DNA of 36,005 nt, taken from the NCBI GenBank assembly GCA_030147065.1, contig JASLAP010000206.1, positions 1-36,005 of the forward strand, written 5' to 3'. Of the stretch, positions 29,846-36,005 are shown piece by piece. The position numbers and the translations under genes were made by a program. Numbering within the stretch: position 1 is the first letter of the stretch; every line of letters begins with the position of its first letter. The notes beneath the pieces were generated by a model. It saw only the letters and a list, made by a program, of their open reading frames with translations. It was not told where the DNA came from and made no database searches. Source of the DNA: Pseudonocardia sp. GTDB taxonomy: Bacteria; Actinomycetota; Actinomycetes; Mycobacteriales; Pseudonocardiaceae.

Positions 29846-31350
29846 GCGGCCACCTCCTGCCCGGTGGCGGCGCGCATCACGGTCTCCTCGTCGGCCCGGG
29901 CCCGCGGGATCTCCGCGACCAGGTCGCCCTCGTGCATGACCAGCACCCGGTCGGCCATCCCGAGCACCTCGGGCAGCTCGGAGGACACCATCAGCACCGC
30001 CACCCCGTCCGCGGCCAGCTCGGACATCAGCCGGTGCACCTCGGCCTTGGTGCCCACGTCGATGCCGCGGGTGGGCTCGTCGACGATCAGCACCCGGGGC
30101 CCGGTGGACAGCCACTTGGCCAGCACCACCTTCTGCTGGTTGCCCCCGGACAGCCGGCCCACCGGGTCGTCGAGGTCGGCGTACTTGGTGCGCAGCCGGG
30201 CGGTCCACTCCGCCGCCGCGCGCCGCTCGACGCCGCCGAACAGCAGCCCGAACCGGGCCAGCCGGCGCCACCGGGTCGCCGTGGCGTTGCGCTCGATCGA
30301 CGCCTCCAGCACCAGGCCCTGCTGGCGGCGGTCCTCCGGGACCAGGGCCAGCCCGGCGGCCATCGCGGCGCGCGGGTCGCCCGGCCGCAGCACGGTCCCG
30401 GCCACCCGCACCTCGCCGGTGTCGCGCGGGTCAACCCCGAACACCGCGCGGACGACCTCGGAGCGCCCGGCGCCGACCAGCCCGGCCAGCGCGACGATCT
30501 CGCCCGCCCGGACCTCGAACGACACGTCCCGGAACGCGCCGGCCCGACCCAGCCCCTCGACCGCGAGCAGCACCTCGCCGACCGGCACCTCCCGCTTGGG
30601 GAACAGCACGTCCAGCGGGCGGCCGACCATCCGGCGGACCATCTCGTCGACGGTCAGCCCGGTCATCGGGTCGGTGGACACCAGCGCCCCGTCGCGCAGC
30701 ACCGTGACCCGCTGGCACAGCGCGGTGATCTCCTCGAACCGGTGGGAGATGAACAGCAGCGCGGCGCCGTCCTCGCGCAGCGCCCTGGCCACCGCGAACA
30801 GCCGCTCGACCTCCACCGGGGACAGCGCCGCGGTCGGCTCGTCCATCACGATGACCCGGGCGTCCAGCGACAGCGCCTTGGCGATCTCGACGATCTGCTG
30901 GTCGGCGATGGACAGCCCGCGGGCGGGCCGCTCCGGGTCGATGCCCACCCCGAGCCGGTCGAAGAAGCCGGCCGCGAGCGCGTTCATCGCGCGCCGGTCG
31001 ACCCGGCCCAGCGAGCGGGTCGGCTGGCGGCCCATCACCACGTTCTCGGCCACCGACAGGTCGGGGAACAGGGTCGGTTCCTGGTAGATCACGGCGATGC
31101 CGGCGGCCAGCGCGTCGGCTGGGGTGCTCAGCCGCAGCGGCCGGCCGGCCAGCTCGATCGTGCCGGCGTCGGGCTCGTGCACCCCGGCCAGCATCTTCAC
31201 CACCGTCGACTTGCCGGCGCCGTTCTCGCCGACCAGCGCGTGCACCTCACCGGCGTGCAGCTCGAACGACACGTCCCGCACGGCGGCCACGGCACCGAAG
31301 GACTTGGTGACCCCCCGCACCGCGAGCAGCGCGGTGGCATCGGCACTCAT
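29842..31350 (-). CDS. rhaT: Rhamnose ABC transporter ATP-binding protein (double ATPase)
   Basis: A 502-residue protein with two fused ABC ATPase domains, as in sugar importers of the RbsA/XylG type. Domain 1: Walker A GENGAGKST (residues 41-49), Q-loop AVIYQEPTL, signature LSIADQQ, Walker B VIVMDEPTA. Domain 2 (from about residue 265): degenerate Walker A GLVGAGRSE, signature LSGGNQQKV, Walker B VLIVDEPTRGID. Degeneration of the second Walker A is normal for this family. The ATG at 31350 has GGGAGGG at proper distance. It is the first gene of the operon, downstream of the LacI operator. Confidence 0.94.
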   Translation of the reverse strand: MSADATALLAVRGVTKSFGAVAAVRDVSFELHAGEVHALVGENGAGKSTVVKMLAGVHEPDAGTIELAGRPLRLSTPADALAAGIAVIYQEPTLFPDLSVAENVVMGRQPTRSLGRVDRRAMNALAAGFFDRLGVGIDPERPARGLSIADQQIVEIAKALSLDARVIVMDEPTAALSPVEVERLFAVARALREDGAALLFISHRFEEITALCQRVTVLRDGALVSTDPMTGLTVDEMVRRMVGRPLDVLFPKREVPVGEVLLAVEGLGRAGAFRDVSFEVRAGEIVALAGLVGAGRSEVVRAVFGVDPRDTGEVRVAGTVLRPGDPRAAMAAGLALVPEDRRQQGLVLEASIERNATATRWRRLARFGLLFGGVERRAAAEWTARLRTKYADLDDPVGRLSGGNQQKVVLAKWLSTGPRVLIVDEPTRGIDVGTKAEVHRLMSELAADGVAVLMVSSELPEVLGMADRVLVMHEGDLVAEIPRARADEETVMRAATGQEVAA

Positions 31351-31375
31351 CGGGGCCCTCCCTCGGCTTCGGTGA

Positions 31376-31431
31376 TGAAACGTTTCAAAGCTTGGGTCCG
31401 GACGGTACGGTGAGCGCCGTCACGCCGTCAA
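31376..31431 (-). promoter_or_regulatory. Rhamnose operon promoter and LacI-type operator
   Basis: On the minus strand TTGACG (31426-31431) and TACCGT (31402-31407) are separated by 18 bases. The predicted start of transcription is near 31396. Just downstream lies TGAAACGTTTCA (31376-31387), a perfect 12-base palindrome with the central CG typical of LacI-family sites. A repressor bound there would block early elongation. The ribosome site of rhaT follows. Confidence 0.8.
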
Positions 31432-31508
31432 GAGCGCTACCGAACCGTGATCTGCGCAGACGCGGTGGGGCTACGACACGGCTCCCGGGGTCGGCCCGGC
31501 TCGTGCCG

Positions 31509-31528
31509 TAGGGTTCAAGAACGTTTCA
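31509..31528 (+). promoter_or_regulatory. LacI gene promoter with second, weaker operator
   Basis: TAGGGT (31509-31514) fits a -10 box, with transcription expected to start around 31521. AAGAACGTTTCA (31517-31528) matches the rhamnose operator at 9 of 12 positions, including the whole right half and the central CG, and would cover the start site, giving self-repression. The two operator centres are 141 bases apart, so looping is possible. Confidence 0.6.
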
Positions 31529-31542
31529 GTGGAGGGGGTCGG

Positions 31543-32577
31543 GTGTCCGGACCAGGCGCGCCGAGCATGAAGGACGTGGCCGCGCGGGCCGGGGTCTCGC
31601 TCGGCACGGTGTCCAACGTGCTCAACCGCCCGGAACTGGTCAGCGAGCGGACCCGGCGCCGGGTCCTGGCGGCGATCGACGCGCTGGGCTTCGTGCGCAA
31701 CGAGTCGGCCCGCCAACTGCGCGGCGGGGGCAGCCGGACGCTGGCCTACGTGGTGTTCGACGCGGCCAACCCGTTCTTCACCGACGTGGCCGCGGGCGCC
31801 CAGGCCACCGCGGACGCGGCCGGTCTGGCGCTGTTCCTGTGCAACAGCGGTGAGGACCGCGAGCGCCAGGCCGCCTACCTCGACCTGCTCGAGCAGCAGC
31901 GGGTGGAGGGGGTGCTGATCACCCCGGTCGACCCGGCCGACCCGCGGCTGGCCGCGCTGTCGCGGCGCGGGACGCCGGTCGTGGTGGTGGACCGCGGCGC
32001 CGGCCCGGAGCACTGCTCGGTCACCGTCGACGACGTCCTGGGCGGCGACCTCGCCGCCACCCACCTGCTCGACCTCGGGCACCGCCGGATCGCCTTCGTC
32101 GGCGGCCCGCGCGGCATCGGCCAGGTCGCCGACCGCATCGCCGGCGCCGAGCGGGCGATCGCCCGGGCCGGCGGGGAGCCGCTGACGGTGCTGGAGACCG
32201 CGAAGCTCAACATCGCCGAGGGCCGCCGGGCGGGCGAGCGGTTCGCCGGGCTGCCGGCCGCGCAGCGCCCGACCGCGGCGTTCTGCGCCAACGACCTGCT
32301 GGCCCTCGGCCTGCTGCAGCAGATGGTGCACCTGGGCCTGCGGGTGCCCGAGGACGTGGCGATCGTCGGCTACGACGACATCGAGTTCGCCTCCGCCGCC
32401 GCGGTCCCGCTGACCTCGGTGGCCCAGCCGCGCCAGCGGCTCGGGCGGACCGCCGCGGAACTGCTGCTCGCCGAGGCCCGGGGCGGCCCGGACCACGAGC
32501 ACCAGCACGTGGTGTTCGCCCCGGAGCTGGTGGTGCGGGCCTCAACCGGGCTGCGCCCGGTGATCACGGTGGCCTGA
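31543..32577 (+). CDS. LacI-family repressor of the rhamnose operon
   Basis: A 344-residue LacI protein. The helix-turn-helix is MKDVAARAGVSLGTVSNVLN (residues 9-28) with the hinge helix SARQLRGG near 55-62. The ligand domain (from about 66) is a type 1 binding-protein fold: TLAYVVFDAANPFFTDVAAG, RVEGVLITPVDP, GTPVVVVDRG, HRRIAFVGG, AAFCANDLLALGLLQ and VAIVGYDDIEFA. The GTG at 31543 follows GGAGGGGG; an internal ATG at residue 9 could also serve. It is divergent from rhaT and the operators between them fit its family. L-rhamnose or L-rhamnulose is the likely inducer. The gene ends 2 bases from the convergent response regulator gene. Confidence 0.93.
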   Translation: MSGPGAPSMKDVAARAGVSLGTVSNVLNRPELVSERTRRRVLAAIDALGFVRNESARQLRGGGSRTLAYVVFDAANPFFTDVAAGAQATADAAGLALFLCNSGEDRERQAAYLDLLEQQRVEGVLITPVDPADPRLAALSRRGTPVVVVDRGAGPEHCSVTVDDVLGGDLAATHLLDLGHRRIAFVGGPRGIGQVADRIAGAERAIARAGGEPLTVLETAKLNIAEGRRAGERFAGLPAAQRPTAAFCANDLLALGLLQQMVHLGLRVPEDVAIVGYDDIEFASAAAVPLTSVAQPRQRLGRTAAELLLAEARGGPDHEHQHVVFAPELVVRASTGLRPVITVA

Positions 32578-32579
32578 GC

Positions 32580-33257
32580 TCAGGTGTCCCAGCCGGGGCG
32601 GACCAGCCCGCTCTCGTAGGCCATCACCACCACCTGCGCCCGGTCCCGCGCGCCCAGCTTGGTCATCGCCCGGCTGACGTGGGTCTTGGCCGTGGCCGGG
32701 CTGAGGAACAGCTCCCGGGCGATCTCCTCGTTGGTGCGCCCGGCCGCCACGTGCGTGACGACCTCGCGTTCCCGGTCGGTGAGGCCGGCGATCAGCGCGG
32801 CGCGGCGGCGGTCGGTGCGCGCCGGGCGGGCGCGGGCGGCGAACTCGGCGATCAGCGTCCGGGTCACCGCCGGCGCCAGCAGCGCCTCCCCGCCGTGCAC
32901 CACCCGGATGGCCTGCACCAGCTCGGCCGGCTCGCTGTCCTTGACCAGGAACCCCGACGCCCCGAACCGGATCGCGTCGAAGATGTAGGAGTCGTCGGTG
33001 AAGGTGGTCAACACGATCACCCGGGTGCCCTCCAGGCCCGGGTCGGCGACGATGTCCCGGGTGGCCGCCAGCCCGTCGTGGCCGGGCATCCGGATGTCCA
33101 TCAGCACGATGTCCGGGCGCAACCGCCGGGCCAGCCGGACGGCGACCGCGCCGTCCTCGGCATCGCCGACCACCTCGACGTCGGGCTGCGCCTCGAGCAG
33201 CGCGCGGAACCCGCTGCGCACCAGGGCCTGGTCGTCGGCCAGCAGCACCCTGATCAT
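32580..33257 (-). CDS. NarL/LuxR-family response regulator
   Basis: A 225-residue response regulator. The receiver domain has the acidic pair in LLADDQA, the phospho-acceptor D54 in VLMDIRMPGHDG, Thr in VLTTFTDDS and K106 in FLVKDSEPAEL. The LuxR-type DNA-binding domain covers about residues 158-218 (LTDREREVVTHVAAGRTNEE, IARELFLSPATAKTHVSRAM). The start codon lies 4 bases after the stop of the histidine kinase gene, so the two are one transcription unit and presumably a cognate pair. Confidence 0.94.
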   Translation of the reverse strand: MIRVLLADDQALVRSGFRALLEAQPDVEVVGDAEDGAVAVRLARRLRPDIVLMDIRMPGHDGLAATRDIVADPGLEGTRVIVLTTFTDDSYIFDAIRFGASGFLVKDSEPAELVQAIRVVHGGEALLAPAVTRTLIAEFAARARPARTDRRRAALIAGLTDREREVVTHVAAGRTNEEIARELFLSPATAKTHVSRAMTKLGARDRAQVVVMAYESGLVRPGWDT

Positions 33258-33261
33258 CGGC

Positions 33262-34458
33262 TCACCCGCTCCCGGTCCCCGCCCCGGCCCGCACCGGCAG
33301 CCGCACGTGGACCCGGAACCCGCCGCCGGGCCGGGCCCCGATCTCGCTCGTCCCGCCCAGCGCCTCGGCGCGCTCGCGGATCCCGGCCAGCCCGTTGCCG
33401 GCCCCCGCGTCCGGCCCGGTGTCCGGACCGGGGCGGGCCGGGCGCGATCCGGCGCCGTCGTCGTCGACCTGCACGACGAGCCCGTCGCGGCCGTGCTCCA
33501 GCAGCACCGTGGCCCGGGCCGGGCCGGCGTGGCGCAGGGTGTTGGTCAGCGCCTCCTGCACGATCCGGTACGCGGCCCGGTCGACCGCAGGCGGCAGGCC
33601 CGCCGGCTCCCCCCGCACGGTGATCGCGACCGGCAGACCGGTCGCCCGCACGTCGGCGACCAGGGTGTCCAGGTCGGCCAGGCCGGGCACCGGATGGTGC
33701 GGCGGCGCGGTGTCCACCCCGCGCAGCACCCCGAGGGTCGCTCGCATCTCGCGCAGCAGGTCGCGGCTGGACTGCTTGATCGCGGTCAGCGCGGTGCGCG
33801 CCTGCTCCGGGTCGTCGTCCATCAGGTACAACGCCACCCCGGCCTGCACGTTGATCAGCGAGACGTGGTGGCCCAGCACGTCGTGCAGCTCCTGGGCGAT
33901 GCGCAGCCGCTCGTCGCTGCGCCGGCGTCGGGCGGTCTCCTCCTGCGTCGCCGCGACCTGCGCCAACCGCTCGCGGCGCGATCGCCACACCTCGCACGCG
34001 GCCACCAGCGCGACCAGCGCGGCGCCCCACGCGGCGGTGCCGGTCAGCGGGACCACGCCGGGGTTGCGCACCATGTGCACCCCGGCCAGGGCGAGCACCG
34101 CCACCGCGGCGGCGGTGTAGGGGACCCGGCGGTGCCCGGCGAGCACCGCCGAGCACAGGGCCACGATCGGGGCGAGGAACAGCGGCCCGAAGGGGTAGCC
34201 CAGCGCGAGGTACAGCAGCACCGCCGCGGCCGAGGCGATCAGGACCGCGGCCGGGCGGGTGCGGCGCAGCGCCAGCGCCAGCGACGAAGCCAGCAGGAGG
34301 GCGACACCGAGCGCGTCCAGCGAGCGGGCGGTCGGCTGGTCCTGGGCGGCGGCCCCGGTACCGACCAGCACGAACCCGGCGACCAGGCCGGCCGACACCG
34401 CGGGCCACGCCGCGGCGAACCGGCTCCACCGGCCGTCGGAGGCCCCCGCGAACGCCAT
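33262..34458 (-). CDS. NarL-type sensor histidine kinase
   Basis: A 398-residue membrane sensor. Five to six hydrophobic spans occupy about residues 15-155 with almost no extracellular domain, so it senses within the membrane or through a partner. HisKA_3 dimerisation domain: ERLRIAQELHDVLGHHVSLI with the phospho-acceptor H192. The ATPase domain follows with AYRIVQEALTNTLRHAG (N box), VQVDDDGAG (G1) and GNGLAGIRERAEALGG (G2). The ATG at 34458 lies 6 bases after TACCGT (34465-34470, minus), so the message may be leaderless. The gene is followed by its response regulator and preceded by a DUF1707 membrane protein, an order like LiaF-LiaS-LiaR. Confidence 0.93.
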   Translation of the reverse strand: MAFAGASDGRWSRFAAAWPAVSAGLVAGFVLVGTGAAAQDQPTARSLDALGVALLLASSLALALRRTRPAAVLIASAAAVLLYLALGYPFGPLFLAPIVALCSAVLAGHRRVPYTAAAVAVLALAGVHMVRNPGVVPLTGTAAWGAALVALVAACEVWRSRRERLAQVAATQEETARRRRSDERLRIAQELHDVLGHHVSLINVQAGVALYLMDDDPEQARTALTAIKQSSRDLLREMRATLGVLRGVDTAPPHHPVPGLADLDTLVADVRATGLPVAITVRGEPAGLPPAVDRAAYRIVQEALTNTLRHAGPARATVLLEHGRDGLVVQVDDDGAGSRPARPGPDTGPDAGAGNGLAGIRERAEALGGTSEIGARPGGGFRVHVRLPVRAGAGTGSG

Positions 34459-34464
34459 GCGGTC

Positions 34465-34470
34465 ACGGTA
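34465..34470 (-). promoter_or_regulatory. Possible -10 box of the histidine kinase gene
   Basis: TACCGT on the minus strand is followed by exactly 6 bases and then the ATG of the kinase gene, with no ribosome site between. This fits transcription starting at the ATG itself. No clear -35 box is seen. Confidence 0.45.
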
Positions 34471-34509
34471 GCCACGCCGGTGCGGCCCGGCGTCCGCCGC
34501 GGGGGGTGC

Positions 34510-34539
34510 CCGCCGCTACTCCCGCAGGGGTAGCGGCGG
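34510..34539. promoter_or_regulatory. Perfect dyad between the DUF1707 gene and the histidine kinase gene
   Basis: CCGCCGCTAC (34510-34519) and GTAGCGGCGG (34530-34539) are perfect 10-base arms, with an inner CCC/GGG pairing around GCA. It lies 58 bases past the stop of the DUF1707 gene and 52 bases before the kinase start. It may be a terminator for the first or an operator at which the response regulator controls its own operon. Confidence 0.55.
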
Positions 34540-34597
34540 ACCGGTCATCCCCCGGCGGCTCGGCGCCAGTGCGCGCGTCGGGGGCGCGATCCGGTCG

Positions 34598-35287
34598 TCA
34601 GTCGTCGTCGTTGTCGTCGTCGTTGTCGTTGTCGTCGCCGCGGTCCGAGCCGCGGTCGCGGTCGTCCTCGCGGAGCTGCTCGCCCTGGCGCAGGATGGTG
34701 ACGTTGCCGAACGCGCCCGCCGCGTCGACCACCACGTCGCGGGCCCCGGTGCCGTCGCAGGCCGCCTCGCACTCGGTCCGCCCGAACACCAGCGCGCCGG
34801 TCGACTGCACCCGGGCGTCGGCCGGCACGACGACCTCCACCCGACCGAACGCCACCCCGACCTCCACCCGGTCGTCGGCCGGTCCGACGGTGATCACCTG
34901 GCGGCTGAACAGGGCCATCGCGTCGTCGGCGGCCACCACCCGGCTGCCCGCCCACAACCCGGCCCCGGCCAGCGCGATGATCCCGAGCCCGGCGCCCAAC
35001 CGGTGCCCCAGCCCGTGGCCGGAGCTCTTCCGCGCCGGCGTGGAGCCCGCCGCGGCGGCCGGCTGCACCGCGGTCGCGGCGGCGTCGCCGGGCGGATCCG
35101 GCAGGTCGACGACCAGCGGCCGCAACTCGCTCTGCGTCTTCGCGGCCCAGCACTGCGCCGAGCGCTCCTCGTACTCGGTCATGGTGAGGACGCCGTCGGC
35201 GTAGGCCCGCTGCAGCCGCTCGTCGACCTCGCGACGCTCGCGGTCCCCGATCCGCACCTCAGGCCTCGGCTCGTCCACGTCACCCAT
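34598..35287 (-). CDS. DUF1707 membrane protein with LiaF-like C-terminal domain
   Basis: A 229-residue protein. Residues 10-62 are a DUF1707 domain (VRIGDRERREVDERLQRAYA, DGVLTMTEYEERSAQCWAAK). A single membrane span lies near 100-118 (LGAGLGIIALAGAGLWAG). The outer part, about 125-205, has the beta-repeat style of LiaF/DUF2154 cell-wall-stress domains (DDRVEVGVAFGRVEVVVPAD, GAFGNVTILRQG). The chain ends with a low-complexity Asp/Asn tail of over 20 residues, encoded by near-perfect GAC/AAC triplets. The ATG at 35287 has only a weak ribosome site. Next to a NarL-type kinase and regulator it may act as the accessory sensor or inhibitor of the kinase. Confidence 0.82.
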   Translation of the reverse strand: MGDVDEPRPEVRIGDRERREVDERLQRAYADGVLTMTEYEERSAQCWAAKTQSELRPLVVDLPDPPGDAAATAVQPAAAAGSTPARKSSGHGLGHRLGAGLGIIALAGAGLWAGSRVVAADDAMALFSRQVITVGPADDRVEVGVAFGRVEVVVPADARVQSTGALVFGRTECEAACDGTGARDVVVDAAGAFGNVTILRQGEQLREDDRDRGSDRGDDNDNDDDNDDD

Positions 35288-35328
35288 CCTGGCAGCAACC
35301 CGACCCGCCGCGGCGGCCGGACCGGACG

Positions 35329-35350
35329 CGCCGGGCCCGGGGACCCGGCG
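35329..35350 (-). terminator. Possible short hairpin after the 129-residue membrane protein gene
   Basis: CGCCGGG (35329-35335) and CCCGGCG (35344-35350) form a 7-base stem with an 8-base loop, a few bases past the stop codon at 35359. It is weak and may be chance in this GC-rich DNA. Confidence 0.25.
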
Positions 35351-35358
35351 GCGCCGCC

Positions 35359-35748
35359 CTACCGGCGGCGCGGCACCGAGACCGCCACCAGCCCGGCCAG
35401 CGCGGCGACGGCGACGCCGCCGACCCGGACCCAGCTGCCGACCAGGACCCCGACCGAATCGGTGTCGGCCAGCCCGGCCAGGCCCCCGCCGAGCACCAGC
35501 CCGGTGATCTCCGCGGCCACCACCAGCAGACCGACCACCACGGCCCAGCGCCGGTCGACCGCCGCCACCAGTGCCGCCGCCGCCACCAGCAGCACCAGGG
35601 CCGGCGGCACGGCGGGCATCGGCACTCCGGAGAACCGCAGCACCAGCAGGCCCAGCGCCGCCGCGAGCATCCCGGCGACCGTCGCCCACCTGGCCGCGAC
35701 CCGCCGGCGCCCGGTCGTCCCCTGCGTCCTCGTCCCCACGTCGGTCAC
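35359..35748 (-). CDS. Small membrane protein of unknown function
   Basis: A 129-residue protein with four hydrophobic spans: RWATVAGMLAAALGLLVLRF, AVPPALVLLVAAAALVAAV, WAVVVGLLVVAAEITGLVLG and VGVLVGSWVRVGGVAVAALA, and a basic start (VTDVGTRTQGTTGRRRVAAR). The GTG at 35748 has GGGGGAGGAG just upstream and overlaps the stop of the preceding partial gene as GTGA, which supports this start over a longer frame. I do not recognise the family. It lies upstream of the DUF1707 gene in the same direction and may belong to the same unit. Confidence 0.65.
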   Translation of the reverse strand: MTDVGTRTQGTTGRRRVAARWATVAGMLAAALGLLVLRFSGVPMPAVPPALVLLVAAAALVAAVDRRWAVVVGLLVVAAEITGLVLGGGLAGLADTDSVGVLVGSWVRVGGVAVAALAGLVAVSVPRRR

Positions 35749-36005
35749 GCTCCTCCCCCATCGGCGCGATCCGGGTGCCGCACCGCTGCAGCCGAGCCTG
35801 GTGACCGCAGCTCCGGAGCGCGTCGTCCGCCGGGAGGCCGCGCCGGTACACCCCCCGGAGCAGCCCGCCGGACCGGGCCCCACGGCTTCGCCACCGCCAG
35901 CACGGTGGCCACCACCAGCGCGGTGATCGACACCCCCGGCGGGAACGCCAACGTGCCCAGCCCGGCCGCCGGGTCCGCCCCGCCCTCGGCGCCGCGGGCG
36001 CCGGC
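35745..36005 (-). CDS. C-terminal part of an unidentified membrane protein (partial, runs off the right edge)
   Basis: A frame open from the window edge to a TGA at 35745-35747 gives 86 residues. They include one hydrophobic span (GVSITALVVATVLAVAKPWG) followed by an Arg/Pro-rich tail (RRAAPGGVPARPPGGRRAPE...). The stop overlaps the next gene's GTG as GTGA, the same coupling seen elsewhere in the window, which is the main reason to call it real. The family cannot be named from this fragment. Confidence 0.5.
   Translation of the reverse strand, partial: AGARGAEGGADPAAGLGTLAFPPGVSITALVVATVLAVAKPWGPVRRAAPGGVPARPPGGRRAPELRSPGSAAAVRHPDRADGGGA

Overview
The window is very GC-rich (third codon positions almost all G or C), many genes start with GTG, and gene packing is dense with repeated 4-base GTGA overlaps. 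Gene content (NarL-type two-component system, DUF1707 protein, crotonase cluster, IclR-controlled gentisate genes, sugar ABC operon under a LacI repressor) points to an actinobacterium, most likely a Pseudonocardia-like member of the Pseudonocardiaceae. The phylum is well supported; the genus is inference. No rRNA, tRNA, CRISPR array, transposase, integrase or phage gene was seen, so this looks like chromosomal metabolic DNA.

Layout. 1-1370: a TetR repressor and the start of an ABC exporter subunit it probably controls. 1413-4383: a CDF zinc-type exporter, a 58-residue unknown protein with a repeated GYD(L/M)AHE motif, an SDR dehydrogenase and a VOC protein with a degenerate pterin-dehydratase-like front half. 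4725-5813: a lone sugar-binding lipoprotein. 5835-10901: an acyl-CoA operon (fabG-like SDR plus three crotonases, minus strand) divergent from a 500-residue regulator made of two complete FadR-type GntR units in tandem. 10952-13128: a DHA2 drug exporter divergent from its probable TetR repressor, with two 12-bp GTAC/ACGT palindromes between them. 13148-17163: a canonical enoyl-CoA hydratase, an IclR regulator, and divergently gentisate 1,2-dioxygenase and 3-hydroxybenzoate 6-hydroxylase, i.e. conversion of 3-hydroxybenzoate to gentisate and ring cleavage; the isomerase and hydrolase that finish the pathway are not in the window. 17275-18462: a NYN ribonuclease-like protein with two LOTUS/OST-HTH domains. 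18554-19881: a SnoaL-like protein divergent from a LysR regulator.

19989-31350 is one long L-rhamnose operon on the minus strand: ABC importer (rhaT, rhaP, rhaQ, rhaS), mutarotase (rhaM), isomerase (rhaI), rhamnulose-1-phosphate aldolase/lactaldehyde dehydrogenase fusion, a second isomerase of the arabinose/fucose type, and rhamnulokinase (rhaB). A divergent LacI regulator (31543-32577) and a perfect TGAAACGTTTCA operator control it. 32580-36005 holds a NarL-type response regulator and histidine kinase behind a DUF1707/LiaF-like membrane protein and two further membrane genes, an arrangement resembling LiaFSR envelope-stress systems.

Two cross-cutting signals stand out. First, many genes, mostly regulators, have a -10 box 6 to 8 bases before the start codon, the mark of leaderless transcripts. 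Second, several gene ends carry long dyads (17173-17255, 18474-18532, 19897-19947, 25012-25070); the last two are copies of one repeat family within this window.
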